From assembly GCA_017554235.1 (NCBI GenBank), contig JAFZIV010000054.1, forward strand, positions 1 to 35,731: a DNA stretch of 35,731 bases, written 5' to 3'. The first letter of the stretch is position 1; the number at the start of each line of letters is the position of its first letter. The notes beneath the pieces were generated by a model. That model did not search any database and had not been told where the DNA came from. It saw only the letters and a list, made by a program, of their open reading frames with translations. Position numbers and translations under genes: made by a program. Origin of the DNA: Selenomonadaceae bacterium. GTDB lineage: Bacteria; Bacillota; Negativicutes; Selenomonadales; Selenomonadaceae. Of this stretch, positions 1-7,541 are shown in pieces.

Positions 1-1
1 T

Positions 2-130
2 GAGGAGCTTCTCAACGAGTACGCGGGCAGACCGTCACGCCTTTACTTTGCGAAGAAGATGACGGAAGACCTGGGCGATGCAAAAATTTACTTCAAGCGC
101 GAAGACCTCAACCACACGGGCGCACACAAG
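2..130 (+). pseudogene. trpB-like fragment (tryptophan synthase beta), cut at both ends
   Basis: An open frame from base 2 reads a tryptophan synthase beta segment: [11 protein letters not shown], then the PLP-site region [12 protein letters not shown], whose final lysine is the one that binds PLP in TrpB. The 5' part lies outside the window. The match stops abruptly after the lysine codon ending near base 130; the frame then runs through unrelated residues to a TAA at 209-211. GC is about 54% (70 of 130 by hand count), clearly above the sequence that follows, and the codons differ from those of the full-length trpB at 29743-30969, so this is not a recent copy of it. It may be a recombination scar or an assembly chimera at a contig edge. 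It is not a working gene here. Confidence 0.75.
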
Positions 131-572
131 CATAGCCTTAGAGCAACAGCATCATACATTTTATTTAGATTGGATGAAACCAGATCATTGGCGCGGAACA
201 GTTATCACTAAACGTAAATATTTGACAGAAAAACAAAAAGCCAATGACCTCCGAATAAAAGGACATCTCAGTTTTCAATTTCCGTTTATGATAAATTCAG
301 GGTATCATTTTTCGTGGATGGGCGGATTAGAACGTGTGCTTAAGAAATCTGCCTCTACCGTAGAAGGAAATGTTTTGTTTGAAACTGATGAATCACTAAA
401 AGAAGAGGTTAAAGCAGGTTTTATAAAAGGTATGCGTGACGGATATTTTAGTAAAGATGAGAAGCTGGTTAAATATGACATTTCGCAGATAAAATTGCCT
501 TATCTGCAAGAGTTTATTAAAAAATATCCTTACTTTTTAAGGGAGTATGACTTTGGAAAAGATGACGTATAA
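131..572 (+). pseudogene. C-terminal part of a GT17-like glycosyltransferase, N-terminus missing
   Basis: This frame resembles the C-terminal half of family GT17 glycosyltransferases (bacterial relatives of the beta-1,4-N-acetylglucosaminyltransferase MGAT3). Visible cues are [20 protein letters not shown] and later SGYHFSWMGGLERVLKKSAS, like the family's 'aGWHFSy.GG.e.i..K' segment. The open frame can be extended back to an ATG at 78, but that ATG lies in the foreign trpB fragment, so the real N-terminus (the donor-sugar half) is lost at the junction near 130. The 3' end is intact, stops at 572 and overlaps the purM start, so the gene once abutted the purine operon. Family assignment is from motif memory only. 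With the N-terminal half gone it is probably inactive, unless the left edge is an assembly artefact. Confidence 0.5.
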
Positions 573-1599
573 AGATTCGGGCGTTGACATTGACGCGGGT
601 AACGAATCAGTTAAATTAATTAAAGACGCGGTTAGGTCGACATACCGCGAAGAAGTTTTAGGCGACTTGGGCGGATTCGGCGGGCTTTTCGAGCTTAAAA
701 ATTACGATGAGCCGATTTTAATTTCCGGTACTGACGGCGTCGGTACAAAACTTAAAATTGCTTTCAAACTCAACAAACACGATACTATTGGACAAGATGC
801 CGTTGCTATGTGCGTAAATGATATTCTTGTACAGGGCGCAGAACCGTTATTTTTTTTAGACTACTTAGCCGTAGGAAAATTAAATCCCGCGCAGGTTGCA
901 GAAATTGTCGGCGGCGTAGCGCGTGCTTGTAAGGCGTCGGGTTGCGCATTAATCGGCGGAGAGACAGCGGAAATGAGCGGCTTTTATCCCAACGGCGAAT
1001 ATGACATTGCGGGATTTGCAGTCGGCGTCGTTGAGAAAAAATCGCTGATAACTTCTGCGCGGGTTAAACTTGGCGACGTTTTGATTGGTTTGCCGTCAAG
1101 CGGTCTGCACTCTAACGGCTTTTCACTCGTCCGCAAAATTGTTTTTGAGCATAAAAAGTTTACCGGCAATGAATTTATTCCCGAACTTAACAAAACTATC
1201 GGAGAAGAACTTTTAACACCAACGCGGCTTTATCCTTCAACTTGTCTGCCGTTGATTAAAAAGTTTGGTGAAAAACTTCACGGTATGGTACACATTACGG
1301 GCGGCGGCTTTTATGATAATATTCCGCGTGCCTTACCTGAAAATTTTGGAGCTGAAATTGATTCAGAAAGTTGGAATATCCCGGAGATTTTCAAGTTGAT
1401 TCAAAGTTGGGGCAATGTTGATTGGCGTGAAATGTACCGTACTTTTAACTGTGGAATCGGAATGATTTTGATTGTTGACGAAAATTCTGTTGATGAATTT
1501 GTTTCATACCTCAATGAAAATTATGAAGAATTTTATAAGATTGGTCGTGTCGTCGAAGGTAGCGGCGTAAAAATTTTTGGCGGTGTATTCAATGACTAA
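547..1599 (+). CDS. purM: phosphoribosylformylglycinamidine cyclo-ligase (AIR synthetase)
   Basis: PurM closes FGAM to AIR using ATP, the fifth step of de novo purine synthesis, in the cytoplasm. The 350-residue length is normal. The N-terminus YKDSGVDIDAGN is the family signature, followed by ISGTDGVGTKLKIA, GQDAVAMCVNDILVQGAEPLFFLDY and GGETAEM, the ATP and substrate-binding segments of the PurM/PurL/SelD superfamily. Two starts are possible: ATG 547, with GGGAG only one base upstream, or ATG 562 (MTYKDSG), which lies closer to the conserved region. The start overlaps the preceding fragment and the end overlaps purN, so translation is probably coupled. First intact gene of the purine operon. 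Confidence 0.96.
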   Translation: MTLEKMTYKDSGVDIDAGNESVKLIKDAVRSTYREEVLGDLGGFGGLFELKNYDEPILISGTDGVGTKLKIAFKLNKHDTIGQDAVAMCVNDILVQGAEPLFFLDYLAVGKLNPAQVAEIVGGVARACKASGCALIGGETAEMSGFYPNGEYDIAGFAVGVVEKKSLITSARVKLGDVLIGLPSSGLHSNGFSLVRKIVFEHKKFTGNEFIPELNKTIGEELLTPTRLYPSTCLPLIKKFGEKLHGMVHITGGGFYDNIPRALPENFGAEIDSESWNIPEIFKLIQSWGNVDWREMYRTFNCGIGMILIVDENSVDEFVSYLNENYEEFYKIGRVVEGSGVKIFGGVFND

Positions 1600-2194
1600 G
1601 TTAGGCGTAATGTGTTCAGGACGCGGCACAGACTTACAATCAATTATCGACGCAATTCAACGCGGAGAACTCAATGCAGAAATTTCAATCGTTTTAACTG
1701 ACAAGCCGAACGTTATGGCGTTGGAGCGAGCGGATAAGGCAGGCATTAAAAACATTTGTGTCGACAGGAAAAAATTTTCTAACCGCGCAGATTTTGAAAA
1801 GGAACTTTTGAAAAATCTTGAAGGCGTTGACTTGGTAGTTTTGGCAGGCTTTATGAGAATTTTAAGCCCTGAATTTGTACGGCATTACGAAGGACGATTG
1901 ATGAATATTCATCCGTCATTATTACCTGCTTTTCCCGGTGCGCATGCTCATCGTGACGTATTAGCTTACGGTGTAAAAGTGTCGGGTTGTACGGTTCATT
2001 TTGTCGACGAAGGAACAGACTCGGGACCGATAATTTTACAAGCCGCCGTTGAAGTTCATGACGACGACACGGAAGAAACTTTATCTGCGCGAATTTTGGA
2101 AAAGGAGCATATAATTTACCCGCAAGCTATAAAACTTTTTGTTGAAGGCAAACTTAAAATTGTCGGGCGGCACGTTATTATAAAAGGTAGGTGA
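1592..2194 (+). CDS. purN: phosphoribosylglycinamide formyltransferase (GAR transformylase)
   Basis: PurN transfers a formyl group from 10-formyl-THF to GAR, the third purine step. The 200-residue protein has the family features: an N-terminal glycine-rich loop (CSGRGTDLQSII; GSGTNLQ is more usual), LAGFMRILSPEFV, the catalytic MNIHPSLLPAFPG stretch with its histidine, and VDEGTDSGPII with the conserved aspartate. A TTG at 1577 would give a longer product, but ATG 1592 starts exactly at the conserved MTKLGVMCSGRG. It overlaps the purM stop by 8 bases, as expected for coupled operon genes. Confidence 0.95.
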   Translation: MTKLGVMCSGRGTDLQSIIDAIQRGELNAEISIVLTDKPNVMALERADKAGIKNICVDRKKFSNRADFEKELLKNLEGVDLVVLAGFMRILSPEFVRHYEGRLMNIHPSLLPAFPGAHAHRDVLAYGVKVSGCTVHFVDEGTDSGPIILQAAVEVHDDDTEETLSARILEKEHIIYPQAIKLFVEGKLKIVGRHVIIKGR

Positions 2195-2198
2195 AGAT

Positions 2199-2396
2199 AT
2201 GCCCAAGTTTGCAGAATTAAAGCGCGAATTTAGAAAAGCGGGATGCTATCTTGTTAAAGAAGGCAGTAACCACGAACATTGGTACAGTCCCATAACAGAT
2301 GAGACTTTTCGTATTTCACGTCATAATGGTCAAGAAGTACCGTATGGAACTGAAAATGAACTTCGCAAACAAGCGGGAGTTCCCAAAAAACGTTAA
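2199..2396 (+). CDS. hicA: HicA-family mRNA interferase toxin
   Basis: HicA toxins are small double-stranded-RNA-binding-fold ribonucleases that cleave mRNA. At 65 residues this is the usual size. The KREFRKAGCYLVKEGSNHEHWYSP segment matches the family pattern (kaGf..vr..GSHhh), with a histidine after GSN in the position of the catalytic histidine; ISRHNGQEVPYGTENELRKQAGV matches the C-terminal part. It starts 4 bases after the purN stop with GGTGAAG upstream, and hicB follows after 12 bases in the usual toxin-first order. The unusual point is its place inside a purine operon. Confidence 0.85.
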   Translation: MPKFAELKREFRKAGCYLVKEGSNHEHWYSPITDETFRISRHNGQEVPYGTENELRKQAGVPKKR

Positions 2397-2408
2397 GGAG
2401 GAATTTTT

Positions 2409-2792
2409 ATGAAGTATGTGTATCCTGCGGTTTTCCGTAAAGATAAAGAATTGGCGGATACTTGGTCTATTGAGTTTCCTGATGTTGCTGGTGCTGCTAC
2501 TTGCGGATATTCACTTTATGAGGCACTTGAAATGGCTGAAGATGCACTTGCAGGAATGTTGTGCGATTGGGAGGATTTCAAGGCGGGAAATTTGACTGAT
2601 ATGAACGGCAAAAAAATTACGGTGCTTAATAACAGAATTGTCGATCCTACGCCGATTAAAGAAGTTGTCGCCGAACCCGACGAATATTCCACAAGCGCAT
2701 TTGTCACGTTGATTAAAGCTGATACAGACGCTTACAGAAAAATGTTGGCGGAACAAGCTAAAAATAAAGAAGCCGGTACCAAATCTGCTTAA
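2409..2792 (+). CDS. hicB: HicB-family antitoxin
   Basis: HicB antitoxins bind and block HicA and usually repress their own operon. This 127-residue protein has the partial RNase-H-like N-terminal domain (YPAVFRKDKELADTWSIEFPDVAGAATCGYSLYEALEMAEDAL, conserved pattern 'FPD.pG..T.G.s..EA...A.eal'). The C-terminal third, TSAFVTLIKADTDAYRKMLAEQ, fits a short DNA-binding tail. SD AAGGAGG lies just upstream of ATG 2409. It pairs with hicA at 2199-2396. Confidence 0.85.
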   Translation: MKYVYPAVFRKDKELADTWSIEFPDVAGAATCGYSLYEALEMAEDALAGMLCDWEDFKAGNLTDMNGKKITVLNNRIVDPTPIKEVVAEPDEYSTSAFVTLIKADTDAYRKMLAEQAKNKEAGTKSA

Positions 2793-2816
2793 AATTTTTA
2801 AATGGAGGAAAGAATT

Positions 2817-3413
2817 ATGGACGTTAAGATTAAAAAGGCACTGATTAGCGTGTCAAATAAATTCGGTGCAGTCGAACTTGCACAATCTCTGCACAAGTCC
2901 GGAGTTGAAATTATCAGCACGGGTGGCACAATGAAGGCAATTAGGGCGGCAGGAGTTCCCGTTACTTATGTCAGCGATTTAACGGGCTTTCCTGAAATTA
3001 TGAACGGGCGTGTTAAGACTTTAAATCCGAAAATTCATGGCGGAATTTTGGCAGTACGTGACAATCCCGAACACGTCAAGCAAATGGAAGAAAACGGAAT
3101 TGCGCCGATTGATATGGTTGTAGTCAATCTTTATCCGTTTAAATCGACGATTCGCAAAGCCAACGTTACGCTTGAAGAGGCGATTGAAAATATTGACATT
3201 GGCGGTCCCGCGATGATTCGTGCGGCGGCGAAAAATTTTAAATATGTCACGGTAGTAACCAATCCCGACAGCTACGAAGAGATTGCCAAGATGATTGCCG
3301 AGACGGGCGGCGTTGACTACAAGACGCGCTTAAAATTGGCTACAGCAGCTTTTGCGCACACTGCCGATTATGATTTGATGATTACGGATTATTTGTCGAG
3401 GGTTGAAGGTTAG
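2817..3413 (+). CDS. purH: IMP cyclohydrolase domain protein (N-terminal half of PurH only)
   Basis: PurH normally fuses an N-terminal IMP cyclohydrolase (about 200 residues, MGS-like fold) to a C-terminal AICAR transformylase (about 300 residues). Only the first domain is present: [66 protein letters not shown] and [17 protein letters not shown] are all intact. It ends cleanly with TAG after DYLSRVEG, just where the linker would begin, and purD follows after 3 bases, so this looks like a natural split rather than a frameshift. ATG 2802 overlaps the SD (GGAGG); ATG 2817 is better placed and begins [11 protein letters not shown]. The AICAR transformylase must be encoded elsewhere; none is seen here. 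Confidence 0.9.
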   Translation: MDVKIKKALISVSNKFGAVELAQSLHKSGVEIISTGGTMKAIRAAGVPVTYVSDLTGFPEIMNGRVKTLNPKIHGGILAVRDNPEHVKQMEENGIAPIDMVVVNLYPFKSTIRKANVTLEEAIENIDIGGPAMIRAAAKNFKYVTVVTNPDSYEEIAKMIAETGGVDYKTRLKLATAAFAHTADYDLMITDYLSRVEG

Positions 3414-3416
3414 ATT

Positions 3417-4841
3417 ATGGTTAAAACTATTTTAGTTATTGGTAGCGGCGGGCGTGAACATGCTATTGCGTGGAAATTGTCTAAAAGTATGCCTCAGAAA
3501 AAAATTTATGCGATACCCGGTAATCCCGGCATTGCTGAGGTTGCTGAATGCGTCGAGGGAATTTCAATCAGCGATAACGCGGCGATTGTCGACTTTGCAA
3601 AGTCCCATAATGTCGATTTAGTTGTAGTCGGTCCTGAAGCTCCGCTTGTCAACGGTCTTGTCGATGCTCTTGACGAAGCCGAAATTAAATCTTTCGGTCC
3701 TAATAAAACTGCCGCGCAGATTGAAGGTTCAAAAATTTTCGCCAAGCAACTTATGAAAAAATACGGTATTCCTACCGCAGATTTTGAAGTTTTTGATAAT
3801 CCCTACTACGCTAAGAGATACATTTTGATGAATGGTGCGCCGATTGTCATTAAGGCGGACGGGCTTGCGGCAGGTAAAGGCGTTATTGTTGCAAAGACTG
3901 TTGAAGAAGCGGTTTACGCGGTTGACCAGATGAAAAATTTTGGCGACGCGGGAAATAAAATTGTTATCGAAGAATTTATGGACGGCGAGGAAGCCTCTGT
4001 GCTTGCCTTTACGGACGGAAAAACTATTGTGCCTATGATTGCCGCGCAGGATCATAAACGCTTGCTTGACGGCGATGAGGGCGTTAATACGGGCGGTATG
4101 GGAGCTTATGCGCCTGCGCCTGTTGTCACGCCTGAAATTATGACGAAGGTTGAAGAAAAAATTCTTAAGCCGACGATTGCCGCGCTTAATGAAGAGGGAA
4201 TAACTTACAAAGGCTGTCTTTACGCGGGATTGATGATTGTTGACGGTGAGCCAAAAGTTGTGGAATTTAACTGCAGATTCGGCGATCCTGAAACGCAAGC
4301 TATTTTGCCGCTTTTGAAGAGTGATTTGGTTGATATAATGGAATCCTGCGCGGACGGTACGCTTGACAAGCAGAAAATTCAATGGAGCGATAAAAGCGCG
4401 GTCTGTGTAGTTTTGGCTAGCGGAGGTTATCCCAAGCAGTACAAGAAAAATTTGCCGATTGAAGGATTGTTTAAAGCTAAACTTTTCGGAAATGCTTTTC
4501 ACGCGGGAACGGCTATGGTTGACGGTCAAATTGTCACGAATGGCGGAAGAGTTTTGGGAATGACTGTAACTGATGTTGACATTCACAAGGCTGTTAAGAA
4601 AGTTTACAAGGCAATTAACGTCATAAAGTTTGAAGATATGTATTTCCGAAAAGATATTGCGAAACGCGCGTTGGCGATTGCGCCTGAAGTTAAAGTCGAC
4701 GTTGGATTTAAGCCTGATGATGAAGTTGAAGAAAATTCTAAATCTGATTTGAAAGATAAGGCAGAAAAAATTTTGTCCGCAAATTTGAAATTGCCTTCAA
4801 CGGCTGATGAAAAAAATGATTCGGGTGAAAATAATGTTTGA
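3417..4841 (+). CDS. purD: phosphoribosylamine-glycine ligase (GAR synthetase)
   Basis: PurD joins phosphoribosylamine to glycine with ATP, the second purine step. The N-terminus VIGSGGREHAIAWKL is the family signature. Later come VVGPEAPLVNG, the ATP-grasp segment PIVIKADGLAAGKGV, GVNTGGMGAYAP and EFNCRFGDPETQ (metal and ATP binding). The enzyme part ends near residue 425; about 50 extra residues follow, rich in D, E, K and S, beyond the usual length of about 420. The 3' end overlaps the glf start by 8 bases, so the purine operon may read into the glycan locus. Confidence 0.96.
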   Translation: MVKTILVIGSGGREHAIAWKLSKSMPQKKIYAIPGNPGIAEVAECVEGISISDNAAIVDFAKSHNVDLVVVGPEAPLVNGLVDALDEAEIKSFGPNKTAAQIEGSKIFAKQLMKKYGIPTADFEVFDNPYYAKRYILMNGAPIVIKADGLAAGKGVIVAKTVEEAVYAVDQMKNFGDAGNKIVIEEFMDGEEASVLAFTDGKTIVPMIAAQDHKRLLDGDEGVNTGGMGAYAPAPVVTPEIMTKVEEKILKPTIAALNEEGITYKGCLYAGLMIVDGEPKVVEFNCRFGDPETQAILPLLKSDLVDIMESCADGTLDKQKIQWSDKSAVCVVLASGGYPKQYKKNLPIEGLFKAKLFGNAFHAGTAMVDGQIVTNGGRVLGMTVTDVDIHKAVKKVYKAINVIKFEDMYFRKDIAKRALAIAPEVKVDVGFKPDDEVEENSKSDLKDKAEKILSANLKLPSTADEKNDSGENNV

Positions 4842-5973
4842 TGTTGTAATTGTAGGTGCAGGATTTGCTGGGGCAGTACTTGCCGAACGTTTCGCGCAGA
4901 TTGATAAAAAAGTTTTGTTGATTGAACGCCGTCAACATATTGCGGGAAATTGTTACGACGAAATTGACAGCAACGGAATTTTAATTCACAAGTATGGACC
5001 GCATCTTTTTCATACTGATTCGGTTGAAGTGTGGAAATATTTATCGAAGTTTACGGAGTGGGACGTTTATCACCATAAAGTTAAGGCGATGGTTGACGGG
5101 CAAATTGTGCCCATTCCGTTTAACTTCAACACTATGCAACAAGTTTTTCCGAAAAGTTTAGCTGAGAGGTTGGAAGTTGCTCTGTTAGAAAATTATTCTT
5201 ACGGTTCAAAAGTTCCAATCCTTGAGCTGAAAAAATCTGCAGATAAAGATTTGCAATTTTTGGCTGATTATGTCTACGAAAAAATTTTCCTGCACTACAC
5301 AACAAAGCAATGGGGCAACCCGCCTGATAAAATTGCCGGAGCTGTAACTGCGCGGGTTCCTATTTTCGTGGGACGTGACGACAGATATTTTAACGACAGA
5401 TTTCAAGCTTTACCACGTCGAGGTTACACTAAGTTAATCGAAAATATTTTGTCTCATAAAAATATTAAGCTGATGTTGAATACGAATTTTGATGAAGTGG
5501 CAAAATTGCGCGGCAACGAAATTTATCTGTTCGGACAAAAATTTAATGGGCGGCTGATTTATACGGGGCAACTTGATGAACTTTTCAAATTTAAATTTGG
5601 AACTTTGCCTTATCGCAGTGTTGAAATGAAATTTGAAACCGTCAACGTTGAGCATTATCAAGAATCTGCGTCGGTAAATTATCCCAATAACTACGAGTTC
5701 ACGCGAATTACGGAATTTAAGAATATTCATCCCGCGCAGACGAATCGCACGACGATTTTAAAAGAATATCCTCAAAATTATGTGCAGGGCGAAAATGAGC
5801 CTTACTATCCAATTTTTACAGACGAGGCGCGAACGGCTTACGAAAAATATTCTTCCGAGCTGAAAAATTTCCCGCAGATTACGGCGGTTGGAAGATTAGC
5901 AGAATATAAGTATTACGATATGGACGACATTGTTAAACGTGCGTTGGAAATTTTCGCGGAGTTAAACGATTGA
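4834..5973 (+). CDS. glf: UDP-galactopyranose mutase
   Basis: Glf is a flavoenzyme that interconverts UDP-galactopyranose and UDP-galactofuranose, supplying Galf for surface glycans. The Rossmann FAD motif VVIVGAGFAGAVLAERFA opens the protein, followed by RRQHIAGNCYDE, YGPHLFHT, the C-terminal RITEFKN segment and GRLAEYKYYDMDD, all typical of the family. About 379 residues is normal. An upstream ATG at 4807 lies within purD; ATG 4834 begins exactly at MFDVVIVGAG and is preferred. It overlaps purD upstream and the GT2 gene downstream. Confidence 0.95.
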   Translation: MFDVVIVGAGFAGAVLAERFAQIDKKVLLIERRQHIAGNCYDEIDSNGILIHKYGPHLFHTDSVEVWKYLSKFTEWDVYHHKVKAMVDGQIVPIPFNFNTMQQVFPKSLAERLEVALLENYSYGSKVPILELKKSADKDLQFLADYVYEKIFLHYTTKQWGNPPDKIAGAVTARVPIFVGRDDRYFNDRFQALPRRGYTKLIENILSHKNIKLMLNTNFDEVAKLRGNEIYLFGQKFNGRLIYTGQLDELFKFKFGTLPYRSVEMKFETVNVEHYQESASVNYPNNYEFTRITEFKNIHPAQTNRTTILKEYPQNYVQGENEPYYPIFTDEARTAYEKYSSELKNFPQITAVGRLAEYKYYDMDDIVKRALEIFAELND

Positions 5974-6893
5974 CCTGTGGTTTGATAATCCCGACACTTA
6001 ACGCGGGAAAAAATTTTCGGACATTTCTTGAACAGATTGTCGCACAGGATTTACCGCTGAGAAAATTAATCGTCGATTCTGAATCAACGGACGAAACTGT
6101 AAACTTGGCAAAAAATTTCGGCTTTGAAGTGTTGACGGTGCAGCGAAAAAATTTTAATCACGGAGCGACGCGGCAATTTGCGCTTGAATATCTTTTTGAA
6201 AAATTTTCAATCGACGTTATAATATTTTTGACGCAGGACGTTTTACTTTACGATGAAAAAACTTTGTCAACTCTGGTAAAAATTTTTAATAAAGATTCTA
6301 CGGTTGGAATAAGTTACGGTCGGCAACTTCCGCATAAAGACGCGACACTTGAGGCTAAAATTTTGCGGCAATTCAATTATCCCGCTGAAAGTCAACTGCG
6401 CGGTATCGACGATAAAAAAATTTACGGCATAAAGACGGCGTTAAATTCAAATTCTTTTGCGGCTTATCGTGTCGACGCATTGAAAAGTGTAGGCGGCTTT
6501 CCCGCGCAGGTTATTTTGTCTGAAGATATGTACGTTGCGGCTAAGATGTTGCTTGACGGCTGGAAAATTTTTTACAACGCTGACGCGCAGGTTTATCACA
6601 GTCACAATTACACGGTTGCGCAGGAATTTCATCGCTACTTTGACATTGGTGTTTTCCATTCGCGTGAAAGTTGGATACGTGAAACTTTCGGAAGTGCAGA
6701 AGGCGTAGGTAAAAAATTTGTGCTGATGAAATTGAAGACGTTGTGGAAAGAAAACCCGCTTGACTGTATAAGCGCGATTTGCAGGGACGGTGCAAAATTT
6801 TTCGGCTACAGATTAGGACGATTAGAAAAATTTTTACCTAAAAGTTTATGTCGTTCGTTATCAATGACTAAAAATTATTGGGAGGCTGAATGA
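5970..6893 (+). CDS. GT2-family glycosyltransferase (rhamnosyltransferase-like)
   Basis: A GT-A-fold transferase that would add one sugar from an NDP donor to a growing polysaccharide on the cytoplasmic face. The N-terminus reads LIIPTLNAGKNF, then IVDSESTDETVNLAKNFG (nucleotide-binding region), RKNFNHGATRQFA, FLTQDVLLYD (DxD-like position) and SEDMYVAAKMLLDGWKI (acceptor-side catalytic acid). FNHG.TR and the later NYPAES segment recall bacterial rhamnosyltransferases. The start is TTG 5970, whose bases overlap the glf TGA, implying coupled translation. The donor sugar cannot be read from sequence. Confidence 0.85.
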   Translation: MTCGLIIPTLNAGKNFRTFLEQIVAQDLPLRKLIVDSESTDETVNLAKNFGFEVLTVQRKNFNHGATRQFALEYLFEKFSIDVIIFLTQDVLLYDEKTLSTLVKIFNKDSTVGISYGRQLPHKDATLEAKILRQFNYPAESQLRGIDDKKIYGIKTALNSNSFAAYRVDALKSVGGFPAQVILSEDMYVAAKMLLDGWKIFYNADAQVYHSHNYTVAQEFHRYFDIGVFHSRESWIRETFGSAEGVGKKFVLMKLKTLWKENPLDCISAICRDGAKFFGYRLGRLEKFLPKSLCRSLSMTKNYWEAE

Positions 6894-7534
6894 TGAAAAA
6901 TTTAATCATAATCGGTGCCGGCGGTTATGCTCGTGAGGTTTATTGGAATGCTAAAATGTCATCGGGCTTTGATTCTGAATGGACGATTAAAGGATTTCTT
7001 GACGGTGACGTAAAACTTTCAGCCGAAGAATACACTAAACTTCCCGAAGAAGGAAAAGTTTTGGGCGACGTTGACAGCTATGAAATTGAACCTGACGACG
7101 TGTTTACATGCGCGGTAGGTACGCCCGCAGTTCGCAAAAAGTTGGCTGAAAAAATTTTAAGTCGCGGCGGCAAGTTCATTAACCTTATAAGCGAACGTGC
7201 AACAGTTTTTCCTACGGCGAAAATCGGTAAAGGTCTTATCGTCGGGCTTCACTGCAACATAAGCGATCACGTTGAAATTGGTGACTTTACGATTGTGAAT
7301 AACGCTACGATTGCCGGACACGACGTGAAAATTGGAAAGTATACCTGCATAATGGCACAAGTTGACGTGGGCGGCGGTACACAGATTGGCGATGAAGTTT
7401 TTATCGGCAGTCACGCAGTAATTGTGCCTCATGCTAAAATAGGCAACGGTGCATATGTAGGCACGGGCAGTGTAGTTTTGAAGAAAGTTAATGCAGGTGT
7501 CAAAGTTTTTGGTAATCCTGCACTGGAAATGTAA
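6893..7534 (+). CDS. PglD/NeuD-like sugar O/N-acyltransferase, left-handed beta-helix
   Basis: The first part (LIIIGAGGYAREVYWNAK, KGFLDGD) is the Rossmann-like NDP-sugar-binding domain of PglD/NeuD enzymes. From about residue 100 there are hexapeptide repeats (KIGKGLIVGLHCNISDHVEIG, TIVNNATIAGHDVKIG, GTQIGDEVFIGSHAVIV, AKIGNGAYVGTGSVV) forming the trimeric beta-helix. ISDHVEIG and NATIAGHDV bring the histidines used as catalytic base in the family. Such enzymes acylate an amino or hydroxyl group of a nucleotide sugar. Tandem ATGs at 6890 and 6893 overlap the previous stop; 6893 has the better spacing from GGAGG at 6881. The neighbouring ACP/KAS III genes suggest the donor could be an acyl-ACP (inference). 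Confidence 0.85.
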   Translation: MKNLIIIGAGGYAREVYWNAKMSSGFDSEWTIKGFLDGDVKLSAEEYTKLPEEGKVLGDVDSYEIEPDDVFTCAVGTPAVRKKLAEKILSRGGKFINLISERATVFPTAKIGKGLIVGLHCNISDHVEIGDFTIVNNATIAGHDVKIGKYTCIMAQVDVGGGTQIGDEVFIGSHAVIVPHAKIGNGAYVGTGSVVLKKVNAGVKVFGNPALEM

Positions 7535-7541
7535 TTTGAAT

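Noticed and set aside
2817..3413. PurH N-domain as methylglyoxal synthase
   Set aside because: It has an MGS-like fold, but IMP cyclohydrolase motifs and purine operon context decide for PurH.
3729..4586. Long minus-strand open frame of 285 codons inside purD
   Set aside because: It is antisense to a fully conserved GAR synthetase, has no recognisable domain and no ribosome site; it is a shadow.
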